Source: Siderastrea siderea
Lineage: Eukaryota; Cnidaria; Anthozoa; Scleractinia; Rhizangiidae
Direction: 5' to 3'
NCBI GenBank assembly: GCA_964030785.1
Contig: OZ034975.1
Coordinates: 36,903,069 to 36,967,068, forward strand
Length of the DNA stretch: 64,000 nucleotides
Shown here: one piece after another, positions 34,601-47,400 of the stretch
How the letters are laid out: the number at the start of each line of letters is the position of its first letter
How positions within the stretch are numbered: position 1 is the first letter of the stretch
The notes under the pieces: generated by a model
What the model was told of the DNA's origin: nothing
The model's input: the letters and a program-made list of their open reading frames with translations, nothing else
Databases searched by the model: none
Made by a program: the position numbers and the translations under genes

Positions 34601-37600
34601 ATTTGCATCTAGTTCACAAGGGCCCGGCTCCATAAAGCAACTTAAGATTAAGTGCGAATTTTCTGCAACCATTTCCTTTGTTCTGGAGGACTTTTTGGCA
34701 CAGTATCACAGATAACTCGGCCGAAGACAGATTAGTGAGTATAGTAGAGTACTTTAGGAAACACAAAGAGAACACGAAGAAATCCTCCAGAACAAAGGGA
34801 ATTGTTGCAAAAAAGACCCTTTTAATCTCAAGTTGCTTTATGCAACTGGGCCCAGGACTATATCCATGTTATCCATAGTTAAGGATACTGTGCTTTTTAG
34901 TCTTTTTGAACATTGGCTACAAACCTCAGTTTACTGGTTTCCAATGCTTTCTTGAAATTTCCCAGCATCACCAGGCTTCTTAGAAAAACCAAGGTTACCG
35001 GGCTTGACCCAGATGTTATAGTCAAAAATAATGTACCTGGGTAACCCTGGTTATTCAGACAACCACGGTTACCGGGCTTACCAGGGAAACCGGGGTTAAC
35101 CAGCCTTTTTTGCACATAGGGTCCGAGTCTGGTAAGCCTGGTTTTCAGTAAAATGTGCTAACCCGGTTTACCAGGGTTACCCTGGTCAACCCAGACCTTA
35201 AGAGCCTGGTTAAATAAATTTAGAAAACCAGGGTCACCAGACTTACCAGGGTAACCAGGGTAACCTAGGTTAGCCCAGACTTCTGGTTAAACCCTGGTTA
35301 CCCTGGTATGTCTGGTAACCCTGGTTTTCTAAATAACCAGGGTAACCAGGGTTACCAGACTTTTTTGCACATAGGGTTTGAGTCTGGTAAGCCTGGTTTA
35401 AGAACCAGGGTACCCTGGTTTTTTAACCAGGCTTGGACCAGGGTAAAACCCTGGTTTTACCAGGCTCTTGGTGCAAGGGTTAGGAGTTTGGCTCTCAGTT
35501 GACCCGGAAACAACCGCAACCTTAAACTATAACGAAAAACTAGATAAAAAGGAACATTTTAAGCAGCTGGAAGTACCGCAGACTCACTCTGATTGGTAAA
35601 ATAGCGGTTCTAAAAAGCCTGGTCGCCTCTCAACTTGTTTACGTGCTGTCTGACCCTTACGCACAAACGCGAAAGCCATCAAAGAAGTAAATAAACTATT
35701 CTTCTCTTTCCTCTGGAATGATAAAGGCGACAAAATCAAACGAGACATAATGATCAATGATTATTCAAATGGCGGCCTTAAAATGTTAGATATAGAATCT
35801 TTTAGCAAGTCTCTAAAGGCTACATGGATCAAAAAATATCTCGATAAAGAGAACCGGGGAAAATGGAAACTTTTTTTCGATCTTGAGTTAGAGAAATCCG
35901 GAGGCGCAACAGTCCTCACAAGCAACCTAAACACGAAAGACACCATCAAGACCCTCAAGATTAATAATCAATTTATAAGTGAGGTTCTGACAATTTGGGC
36001 AGAAGTTAATTTTGAAGAAGAAATAACTTCTGAAAGTCAATTTCTTGATCAAAGCCTGTGGCATAATTCACTTATTAGAATTAACAACCACCCCATTTTT
36101 GATCGAGAATGGTTCCAGAAAGGTGTTTTACATGTGAAACATTTGAAAGATGGCTCAAACTATTTCCTATCCTTAACTGACCTACAAAATAAATACAGCC
36201 TAAATGCTTGTCCTTTAGGGTACTGCGGACTTTTGTCTGCACTTAAACGTCTCTGGAATACAGTTAAAAATAAATGTACTTTAAAAACAATGCTAAATAT
36301 GAAAGCTTTTTAGCACGATTGTTGAAATCCAACAGAGCAAGTCCAATCGTATACACCAAACTCATATCGAAAAAAAGTATATCTCCTACCCAAAATCAAC
36401 AGAAGTGGATAAAGGACTGCAATCTAAACAGTCATGAATGTATTAACTGGCGTGAGACATACCTACTAGCCTCCAAATGTACTAAGAGTACAAGGCTCGT
36501 TGAATTTCAATTTAAGCTTTTACACAGACGATTGTCAACTAACGAATTTCTAAACAAAATTGGAATTAACGATAACCCAAAGTGCTCCTTTTGCGACCAA
36601 GAACCAGAGACACATGTACACCTCTTCTGGTCTTGCCCTAAAGTGGCCTCTTTTTGGAACAACTTAAACGCACGGTTAACTCTATCCCAAATCCTTCCGG
36701 AAAATTACACAATGAATATCTCTGTTGCATTAGGACTGATGCTGGACTCTTCCAAAATTCGTCAACAGCTAAATTTCTGTTATCTTATGGCTAGACATTT
36801 TATATGGATTTGTAAAAGAAAGGAAACTTCACCTCAAGTAGCTGGTTTTCTACAATACCTTAAGTCGATGTTTGACATAGAGGTGAAAACGGCGCTCTCT
36901 ATTCCAAAAAAATGGGATCTCCTGAGCACTTTATTTTAGAAATCAATTATGTATGTAGCATATGCATATTTTATTAACCTCCCCTGACGCGAATTCCTTG
37001 GTTGCCTTGGCGTGGGAGCCTTCTAATAACTGAGACATTGCATCGAGATTTCCGTTTGTTGTGTGTGTAGCAATCAAATAGTGTGACAACTAATCAAGTG
37101 TAGTATGACAAGCAGTATAATTAGTTAGTAGTAAGTGGTGTGTGTAGTTTCAGTGTAATGACTATGCAATAATAACAAAAGCATGTATACGCCAAATGTA
37201 AGTTATCAGTAGTATTTATGTGTAAGTAGGTGTATTAGTATTAAGGTGTAATTAGTATTTACAGCTAAACTCAAGCGTGCGTTTATATACTGTAATTTAA
37301 CTCCTGTGTTAATTGTAGGTTATCGTTTTTGTTGTAATTACTTAATATGTCTTACTTGTAATAAATAAATTAAAAAAAAAAGTTCTCGGATAGGTATGTT
37401 CTATGAAAACGGAAATTTTTCTACACACAAAAACACTTGCCATACGATAACAATATACAAAAAAAAACAGCATCTGTGATGGTAGAACCATTCTTGCAAT
37501 GAACGTTCCTTGAAAGCTATAAAAAAGCGGTATTAAACTTCATTTGCTTTCATTTAATTTTGATGGCATTGTTTTTCAGTACCTCCGAAGATAACATTAA

Positions 37601-40600
37601 ACCCAACCAGGAAAGCTGACATAGAGGTTGGACAAGATTTCACCTTAACATGCAATGCATCTGGTGACCCAATGCCAGAGGTTACATGGACTAAACAAGG
37701 CGTCCCTCAGAATGTGTTTAATGTATCTGGCCATCAGCTACGCCTCGTTAATGTACAGAGGAAAGATGCAGGATCATACAGATGCACAGCTAAGAATGCT
37801 TATGGCAAGGATACCTCTAAAGTCAGCATTATTGGCGTAAAATGTAAGCATTTTTTTTTTGTCCTGTGTACTGTTCACTTATTTATAAGCGATTTTATTT
37901 TAACTAAGGATCTCTTATTTTTCTTGTTTACATCTTAACTTACAAGTCATTGTATCCTGACATTAATACTGCGCCGACGTGGAGACATTTGACGCTGCGT
38001 GGAGAATGTAAGGCTATGTTTACACGGGACCGTTTCCAAACGGAACCAAATGGATACAATTCAATTTTCGGATCGCATAGGGCTTCTTTTTACATGGAAC
38101 CGTTCGGGAACCGGTCCGGAACGGATCCAAACGGATCCAAAACTGGACCTGCTGTTTTGCAGGTCCGTTCCGTACCGGCTCAACAATGATCCCCATAAAC
38201 ACCTGGATCACTTCCAAACGGTTCCATGTAAACAGAAGTCGATCCGGCCTGGTTCGTTTCGGAATGGTCATGTTCCGGTCCCGTGCAAAACCGAATGCAT
38301 AATGCATTACATATGTCTTTACTGTGGGGACTATCTACCAATGACAATTTTTATATTCCTTGATGTACAAATAGAAGTGATTAGCGCATTAGTATAAATC
38401 TGAATTTGATAATGATAACATGGATACATCTAAACGTTATTCTACTCTACTGTCGCTGATTTAATTCTTTAGCGTTTCTCGAAAGCCTTCTATCATGACA
38501 ATTTATTCATCTATTCATTCATTCATTCGTTCAATTACAGGTAGCCAGTGTCAAACTGAAAGAGTCAACGTAACATTAAAAAGCCAACGTTGGAACGAAA
38601 GCTTGTTAAACAAGGAGTCATCTGAGTTCAAGACGATGGAGAGTAATATATTATCAGCAGTAAGTTTTTCCATTTCACCACTTACTCATAAATTTACTCA
38701 TGTTCATCATGGCAAATGGCAAATAAGGCTAGTTATCATCTTCAAGCCTTGCTTAGATTCCTTACACACTCTAATTAGAGTTCATAATAATTTGCGTTTG
38801 TTTTGGTTCTGCTTTATCACGGCCTGTGATTGGTTTAATAAACGTGAACCATTTTCTCAAACAATCAGAAAGAAAATCAAAACCAATTGTGACTTGTTCG
38901 TAAGTGTATTTCCGCGGGGTAACTTTGGACAATTTCAGTTATCATAAAACATACAAGTAACTCGAGAGCTCGCTTGTGCGTTTCATTTGATCTTTGTTAA
39001 CCAATCAGTTTGTCATTCCTTTACTGAAGCTGTGTGTTTTTCTTATTAGATTTTCGAAGTTTATGCCAAAAACTCTGGAAAACAGCTGCACAGACTGGTT
39101 GTAAAAAAGTTCAGGTATTTTTAAGTTGGAAGAGATAATCACAGTGTTAATATTGTTTATTGTCAAGTTGAACGACGTGTTACTGTTACTGTGCTGTTAC
39201 TGTCCTTAATGTTCTAGAGAACGGAGAAATACAGATCGAAAGCAAACGCAAAAATGAAACGAATGGGGCTAAGAAGTGATTTGATCACTTTTCCTGCCAC
39301 CTCTCATATTCAGTCTTCACGCGTTTTATTTACGCGTTTGCTTTCTGGCAAATTTTCGTATTCCCGCTGAGGAAAACTGAAGACAGCTGTGTGCTTCTAA
39401 GGTAGAATGCCTCTTTGCCAAGAAAAGAGTTGTTAATATATTCCGTTTAATTTTCTCATTCCCCGACCGCAGTATAACTGAACAGGGAAAAAACAACTGT
39501 TCCCGTGAGAGATGAAGGTGCCATACATCGTATAATTGTAAAATACAAGAATCGGTTTTTTAGTGTCACTGTTCGCTACAAGTATTTGATAGCTCCAACT
39601 ATATTAAGGTTGGTCTTTTTTTGTTAGTTTTACGCGCAGTTTTCCTATCTTTGCAAAGAGACAATGGACAATGGATTTTGTAAACAATAAGTAATCATTT
39701 GTATTCCTTCAATTTTTGTCTAAGTTGCGTTTTATTTGTATCTCCAGCCCTGGTAGTGTTGTCGCCACTGTAGAGATGTTATTTGGAAGATCAGCGTGTG
39801 AGCCGTTAAAACCTCTGCAGGATGAACTAGCAAGTGCAAAACTTGGTCAATACACAGTTGACCGCCAGTTGTATGTTCTCCCTCCGGTCATCACTCCAAC
39901 CACCACGTCTTTGAATTCCTCGAGTACAGTTTTAACAAGTGCAGGTATCATTGGACATAAAATGCTAGGTAGCATATCTCATCCACAAAATGTATCATGA
40001 TCCATATTCTCTCTCCTTAGATATTACCACTCACGTCGCGTTTGACAATACATATGCTTAATGGACGCCCGACGTATTTGGCATGGAAACCACGAGTCTT
40101 CTTGTATCCCAGTAGTTCGAGCGTCGGAAATTTGAAGGGAAGGTTGTGGGCTCGGCTCCCTTCGCTCCCTCAAAACTTTGTCTTTGGCTTTCACGCGTGT
40201 GAAAAATCAGGCAATGACAACTTGACCGAGCGGAACACTTAAACGTAACAACTCACAATATGAAAAGAACTTAGAGTGCAAACGGTATTTCCCCGAAGTA
40301 CAAATTAAAAATTTGTAAAATTTTGTACAATTTAGTTGATTGTACAATTTAGCTACAAAATTGTTGAAGCATGAACATGTTTTTATGATCTTATTTGACA
40401 AGATGACTAGATGAAATTGACTGTTCACAAAATTGACTATTTACAAAATTACACAAATTTGTGCTGTCTTAGTAATATTTCACGGAAATACTGTTTGTAC
40501 TCCTCCTCCTTTCACTTGAATATCATCCGATTCTGAAGATTGAAAAAACGCAATTTATTCATTTTCCGCTATTTTCAAGCTAAAGTCCTGCTCGCTTTCG

Positions 40601-41426
40601 ATTGATGAATGAACTCTTTTAACGCTTCTGTGCAAAGCCTGCTTTTATAGTGCGCCTTCGTGTTTAACGTTTCTCTCTATTGCATATGCTTGATCACCAG
40701 CAACAACACGACCGAAGACACCAGCAATGGTGGAAGCTGGTAAGCAAAAAAAAACATTCTTTGTTGTAATGTAATGAGAGTTCAGTGTCTCTGCCGTTGT
40801 GGTTGTTGCTTCTGTTTTTATACTTTGGCCGCGCGATCACAATATCTTATTGCGCTATTGAGATGGTGGAGAGAGATCGCGGGCTGCAGCCCTAGCCATT
40901 TTGACGGAGAGGAATGACGTGCTACAAGACCTTGTTATCATACCGGGGAAAGTCATTTAAGTAAAATGTGTCGATTCTAAAGCCACAGAACATCATGTTG
41001 TAAGTACCTACAAAACTTTTAGCGTAGATTAGCGAAAGCAATTGTCTCTCAATTGGTTTTCTTGCCGTGACGTGACTAACGTGATTTCTAGGCTTAATAA
41101 TCTGATAAAGATCAGCAATCCTTCTATTTTATCGAATCATTACATCAACTAATTGCCTTACTCCTCTCTACCTCTTAAGATGACGAATGGGAGGAAGAAA
41201 GAGTTATACTGCACGCCACCTACTTAACCGTCATTGGTCTCCTGCTGTTGAGTAATATTTTTCTAGTCATTTTCCTGTGCAGAAGACGCACTATAAAAGG
41301 TAACAGATTTATACTTCAAATTCCCTTATATTACATGCATCCAAGAAGGTAATTATGATAATGCCCGGATCAATGTTAAAATCAGTCGATCGACCGATCG
41401 ATCGATCAATCAATCAACCAATCAAC

Positions 41427-41462
<36 letters not shown>

Positions 41463-44400
41463 TAACCAAACATCCAACCAAAAAATCAATCAATCAATCA
41501 ATCAGTCATTTTGTCAGTCAGTCAGTCAGTCAGTCCGTCTGCCAGTCAGTCAGTCCATCAATCAATCAGTCCATCGTTATTTCGAATCATATCCGTTTTA
41601 AAGTGGGCGGTACGTATTAAAAAAGAGCAAACTTCAAACCCAGCGGTGAATGGAACTCCTGATAGACACCACTGTTGAATACTGTGTTAATTTGCGTTAA
41701 GACACTTATCCTTGTTCATTGTAAAGGAAAGTGTTGCAATAAGCGTTCTTTGGCGTCCACCAAAGTGTTTGATTTCTTATACTGCTTAAATCTGTTTTGT
41801 TAATAATTAAAATACAACTTGTAATGATAACACCAAAATTAGCAGATCTTGGGAAGGGACAATGTGATCAGGTATTAAAACTGTCTCGTCCTGGTACCGT
41901 GCAGTTGTCAACCACAAAGTCATTTTTAGTTATCTTTACCTAATGAAGTGTTAAGACACTTTGTTCATTATTTACAGGTCCTGTGCAAAGCAGTGGGTAA
42001 GTAGCACTTCAATAAAATGTTGTTATGTAATAAAGGAACTTACTCTCCAACATGTCTGGGTAGCACTTTGTCTGTTACTTTCTGTCGGTGAAATTGACAA
42101 ACAGAGGTTAGCTCTCGTATCCATAAGAGATATATAGTATTTGATTGCCAAAATAAAATACTATTCAAGGAAACACAGAGGGTTATCCTAACTGAAGTTT
42201 TACGGATATATTTTTGGTGCGGAACATCTGAATAACTGTCATACAAGATGGCCTTCCCCCAATGTAGGATATTGCTTCCCTATCACTTACTGTTATGGTG
42301 TGGATTAGTCCTGTGCATTTCCAGGTCTCTTGCCTCTGTCTTGTTCTTGGTCTTCCCTGTGTTATTTTACCTTAGTTTTCTTTTTTTCCCTTTAATATCA
42401 TTGTTTCTCGTGTTGTCCACTTTCAGTCATTCTTCAGATTCTTGCAACCGGAACCACTTATTTTCCTTTTTATCTATTACTAAGGTTAAATTACCACACG
42501 AGAAAAATGGCACTTCGTCCTGTCGACTCGGTATCACGATGGATGCAAATTTAAGTATCTCCCATCAATTAAATTGTATATAATTTTTCAGTTCAATTTC
42601 TCGACGAAAGGAAAATGGCACTTTGGAGGAAACAGAGGTAACTATTAAGAGTTTCATTATAAAACAAGGAATTCTGAAGAATTTACAGGCGGCGGATATT
42701 CTCTCCCCCCCCTCTCCCCTTTTCCTAAAGAAAAAAGGTTTCTAAAAACTTTAGTAGTTCGTGGTTTATGGTGACCTGTTAAGGACAATTTGCACTTCCG
42801 GTATGAAATGTCTGTAAACATATTATATTATTCAGATAAAATCAATAGCAACTTGAGAACTTTGTTTGTTTGCAACCAGTGACCTCGGTACGACTTCTAG
42901 GGAGTTTGCGAGAAAACCCTGGGGCTTTACCTGGAGAAATAAATCATTCTTAAACCGTGATATCTTGAAGCACGGCCTAGGCATTCACGACAAATATTTC
43001 AGCCTTTAGGCAAGGGCTCTATTTGGATCCTAATGACACGAGTGCAGGCTAATTGCAATCTATTTTTATAACAACGATGCAGGTCTATTTTCATTATGAA
43101 TATTTAACGAGCCCAATTGTTTAGAAGCCGCGCGGAGACTCAGTGAACGACAAACCAGGAATGCACATTACATTTTATGAGTAGGCGTGACGTGCCTAAG
43201 CACGTCTGCGCTCCCTAACAACACATAGCTTATTACATTTGTGCTTTGGAAGCCCTTTTGCTTTTATATTATATTTTTATGTGTACTCAGCCAACTAGTA
43301 ATTGTCTTTTCGTTGCATTTGAACTTTGATTTGTATATGCATTGCATTGGATCAAGAGAGGATAAAGGAGTACGAGAGTTAATCCCCTATATAGGCCCTA
43401 CCCCATCGTAATCCATCTTAATTCATCTATTTTAAGTAGCAAAATGGCGATCATATATATGGTCGAGATATCGAGGTAAAATTACAATTCAACGACAATG
43501 TATGAAGCAAATCCAGGGGAAATCGAGTTTGGTTCGAAGTTAGCGCGAACGTCTAGTTATCGACGGTTCCAGTTATCGAGAGTCAACTGTAATTTTGTTT
43601 AAGGTGATTCCATTCAATTGCATTGCGCATCCTTTCTGCGCATCAATTTTTGCGTGATTAGCGCGCGCAAGAGCGCGCGCGCGTTCGAAACTTGGTAGGT
43701 TTTCTATGAAAACTGGGCTGTTGAGAGAAATGAGTTGTCGTTTTCTCCAAAACGAACTCGGTGACCCCTCTTTTTTATTCCATTTATTTGAAGAAAACAC
43801 GATTCTGCATGATATATCCAAATTTTAAGAATTTTTCATTATTTAATTTTCAAATATTCTGATTAATTCATTATTACAATCTGATTTTAGGCATTTCACT
43901 GGAAGCGTGCATGTGCTCGATTTGCTTATTATTTCATTACTTTTATTTTTAAGGCAACTTTAAGGCCTTTTACTGTAACAATGTTTTGCTATCACAAGAA
44001 TAGTGCTTATATTTTATTGCTAGTGATAACTTTCTTAAAGTAGTGGGTGTCTCTGGTACAAGAAAAGGCTTTTTAATATTGCTGTCGATAGCTAGCAAGG
44101 TACCTATATACTACAGCCCTGTAGCGTGAAATCAGACACGGTGACCCACTCTTTTAATTTTATTTTTTCGATGTACTAGGTGTAATTAATAACTGTGCGA
44201 AGTTTCAACAAATTCTCATTACAACTTCTTTTTCGATGGAATCACCTTAAGACTAATTCTTTGAAGAATTATCCCTTGAATTGTAAAAAGCGACAGCCGT
44301 TTCTTCACAATGAGACCTGAAAACTGTCCTCAGCCTTTCATGCAGTCGTTAATTGACAAGGGATTGTTGAATGTAATCATCCTGAAGAACAAAGGGGACA

Positions 44401-47400
44401 CCAGCTTTGGGAAGAAAAGCCGCGAAGGGGGGGGGGGGGGGACGCTCATATATAACCCATATAGGTATGTGTCGCTGTGGAGGGTTTGGTTTTCAATCAG
44501 TTTGGTCTGGGACTGGGTATAGAAATCAGGGAGTTTTGGTCTGGAATAAGGTATCAATTACCGGGAAACTATTAAGTGGAGTGACAAATGTAGGCCAAAA
44601 TAGGGTTTGGAAAACTTGGAAATAAATGTCAATTCAAACACGGCAAGTTTGTTCATCGACAGGAGGTTTTCCATTGGAAATGCTATGTAGTTATATTGGA
44701 CGGAAGATTTCTGGAAGATAGCTAGTTTGCGATAGGGAAGGGATTCTTGCCATCTAGTCTAGAATAAGGTTGCAAAATGGAGCTGAAAGAGGTCTAGTAT
44801 AGAATAAGGCAAACCAAATCCCAGATCCCAGCCGCACACTCCCACCAAAACTGTTCCGACTAACCCCCCCCCCCCCCCCCGTGGGGGGAAAGTGTTAGTT
44901 ACCTTACCCTCAAGTATAGAAGTGTCTTCGTTTTTTATATATGATCACAAATCAAACTGAATTGCAGAATCAAGGAATAGAACTTCAAGGAGCTGCAACA
45001 TACGTTAACACTTCAGGTGAAGTCAAATTAGCTGACCCGGAGCTTTCCACATTACAGTCGACCCCCTCAGAAGAAGGAAATCAGTCCATCTATGACGCAT
45101 GCAACCTCACACAAGGTGATGCAACAAAACGATATTGGGAAGTGAATAGGGAACATGTTCACATAGTCAAAGATATTGGAAAAGGCGCTTTCTCTCAAGT
45201 TGCCAAAGCAGAGGCTTGGAATATCTGTGGCATTAGGGGTCTGACGACTGTGGCAGTCAAAATGCTTAAAGGTATGAGGTTAGATAATAATCTGTTTCTA
45301 ATAATCATGGAATCAAATAACATGTGTGCAAATCACGTTAGGTAAATTTAGTTTAGTTTAATAGCGGAGCCCGCGCGCTAGCACGTCAGAGAAGCACCAT
45401 TGCCAAGCAAATTTGGTAACCTATCAAGCCAAGAAATTTTGGTAGTCACGTAATGGTCACGTGACCGTCCGTCCGTCGGCACCACAGGGTCACCTATATG
45501 ACGTGGCATACACTAGATATCACCCTGTACTGAATTCCGTGCTTTTGGCGCGAAATCGCATGGTGACCCGCGTTGTAGCAAAACAAGCGAAGACAACAAA
45601 AGTCAAAAACAAATTTGTTAATGGAAAAAAAAAGTTCAAAAGAATACTCAGTTGCCTTTTTGGTGGAAGGCGAAAAGTTCAATTTAGGCGAAAAAATTGG
45701 GCGTTAAAGTTCAGGCGAAAAGTTTTTTTTGCCTTGTCGGTTCTGTTGCGAAGTCGGTCGGCACACCGCTTGAGTTCGCAGCATTTTGCAGCGCTTTCGA
45801 TGCCAAATATGGCAGAGCTAGTGCTTTTTGGTTTTTTCTGTACACAACCATGGTTTGTGCGGCAGTCTGAACACATTTTGCCAGGAAAAACATCAGCATT
45901 TTCATAGTGATCGGCAGCTTGTCACGAAAAAAGAAATTAAGTTAACATCCAAGAATAACAATAAACGCTCATGGCCGAGTTCGGCTCTTAGCGAGGACAT
46001 TAATTTTTTCCTTTTTCTTTTTTTTTTTTTTAATTAAACGACTTGAACGAGAGTATTTTCACAAATTAATAAGTGCAAAAACACAAAAAAACAAAAACAA
46101 AAACCGATAACAAAACAAACAAAAACGAAAACAAAAGGGGGGCTCCGGTTTTAGGCTTGGCTAAATCTATATATTAGTTACGTTCATGCATATTGATTTT
46201 GCTATACTTTTTGACTCTGACGCAATTTTTAACCCTATTCCGACCGGGTTTCTTTGTTCTTCTGGCACGGGGGAGGGGGAGGCATCCCTCCTTAACTCCT
46301 AGCTATGACAAAAAAACAAGAGAGCAAATAGTACGTCCAAAACTCTTTCCTTTGAGGTCCGCAACATAAGCTGGTTACGTCATATAACGTAAGAATTGCG
46401 TAATGTTCTTAAATAGTGGTCATCTTGGATCTGCTATCTTGAATTTCTTTTTTTTTTCCAGAACCTTTGAAAAGCACCAAAATTGATCAAAAAGTAATCA
46501 AAAACAAACACGAAAATGATCTGAAACTGTAAAACTGAAAACTTCACTTTTCATTGAATGGGCGAAATTCAGAATTTTGAAAAAAACGGCCTGTCAAAAC
46601 GCAGTTGTCCTGTTAAAGATTACCTATGCACAATTGTTCCCTGATAAATTTTTGGAAAAGTCACCAAGTTTGGTGGCTTTAGTCGCTTATTAAAAAAACG
46701 TGATCTTGGATAAGCGTTAACCAGCTTTCCAACAACCGGGCTTAGGACTAGTTAGAGTTAGCAATTACATCATTTTTTTAACACTGAAGTGCATTTCTTC
46801 ATTTCTTGCAGAAAATGCTCCCGACTCAGACAGAAAGGACCTGTTGTCAGAGCTGGAATTGATGAAACAACTGAAAAACCATCCACATGTGATTAAGCTG
46901 ATGGGATGCGTCACTGAATCTGGTAAAATGAAGTAATTATTTATTTAACCACAGAAAGGCACTATGATGTTATTACAACCACCAGAATTCTTCAGTTTAT
47001 CTTTTATTTATTTATTTATTTGTTTATTTGTCTATTTTTGTAATCTGTTTTCATCCGTTTGTTTTAATTCTGTCTAAGAATAACAGAATTTAAAGCAACA
47101 AAGGAAAAAAAAAACAAGCTAATTCGGAAGCCAAAGTAAAATGACGCTATCGTGAAAATGTCCTATTGGCCTGACGAGGCTTTTAATTTATCCTAGCACT
47201 CTGAAATAATAATAACAATAATATTTAGGCCATAGGAGCACTTAAACAGAGTCTCAGTGCTCATACAATTATGCAGATAAAAAGAATCTAACTAATACTA
47301 ATAATAATTAGAATGAAAAATATATGCTAAATCTGTACTAATTTACAATAATTATTCCAAGCTAGAAACTAACATAACAATAATAATGATTAACTCTTGA

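Larger units (their letters stand above)
20575..35479. mobile_element. 14.9-kb DNA transposon inserted in L1 ORF2, CACTA-like features
   Basis: The first 25 bases (starting CCCTTGCACCAAGAGCCTGG) are exactly repeated in inverted orientation at the right end (ending CCAGGCTCTTGGTGCAAGGG). Flanks give ...AAAGCTTT on the left and TTAGGAG... on the right. Rejoining them restores the ORF2 codons for KVKAL-GVWLS with a 2-base TT duplication, so both boundaries are exact. About 0.5 kb inside each end is dense in CTGG/CCAG motifs. Large size, subterminal arrays and a 2-base duplication fit the EnSpm/CACTA group in animals, but no transposase is seen and the termini are not CACTA, so the superfamily is a hypothesis. 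At least four smaller elements are nested inside. Confidence 0.85.
16793..37379 (+). mobile_element. Full-length L1-clade LINE, split by a 14.9-kb insertion
   Basis: The 15-mer AAGTTCTCGGATAGG flanks both sides (16778-16792 and 37380-37394), a typical L1 target-site duplication. The element has a short 5' leader, ORF1, ORF2 with endonuclease and reverse transcriptase, a 3' UTR and an A-rich 3' end. Removing the insertion 20575-35479 leaves about 5.7 kb, a normal full length. It lies in the sense orientation in intron 2 of gene B. ORF1 is intact but ORF2 has several frameshifts, so this copy is probably inactive unless those are sequence errors. Confidence 0.93.

Noticed and set aside
20575..35479. 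piggyBac assignment for the 14.9-kb element, based on CCC/GGG ends
   Set aside because: The flanks are TT and TTA, not TTAA on both sides; rejoining the L1 codons shows a 2-base duplication.
15254..37579. Extra gene B exons within the large intron
   Set aside because: No phase-1 Ig, FN3 or SEA-like segment was seen outside the transposons; exons at 15253 and 37580 already join in phase.
45461..45907. 148-codon frame in gene B intron 11
   Set aside because: No known domain, several overlapping antisense frames, and surrounding repeat DNA.
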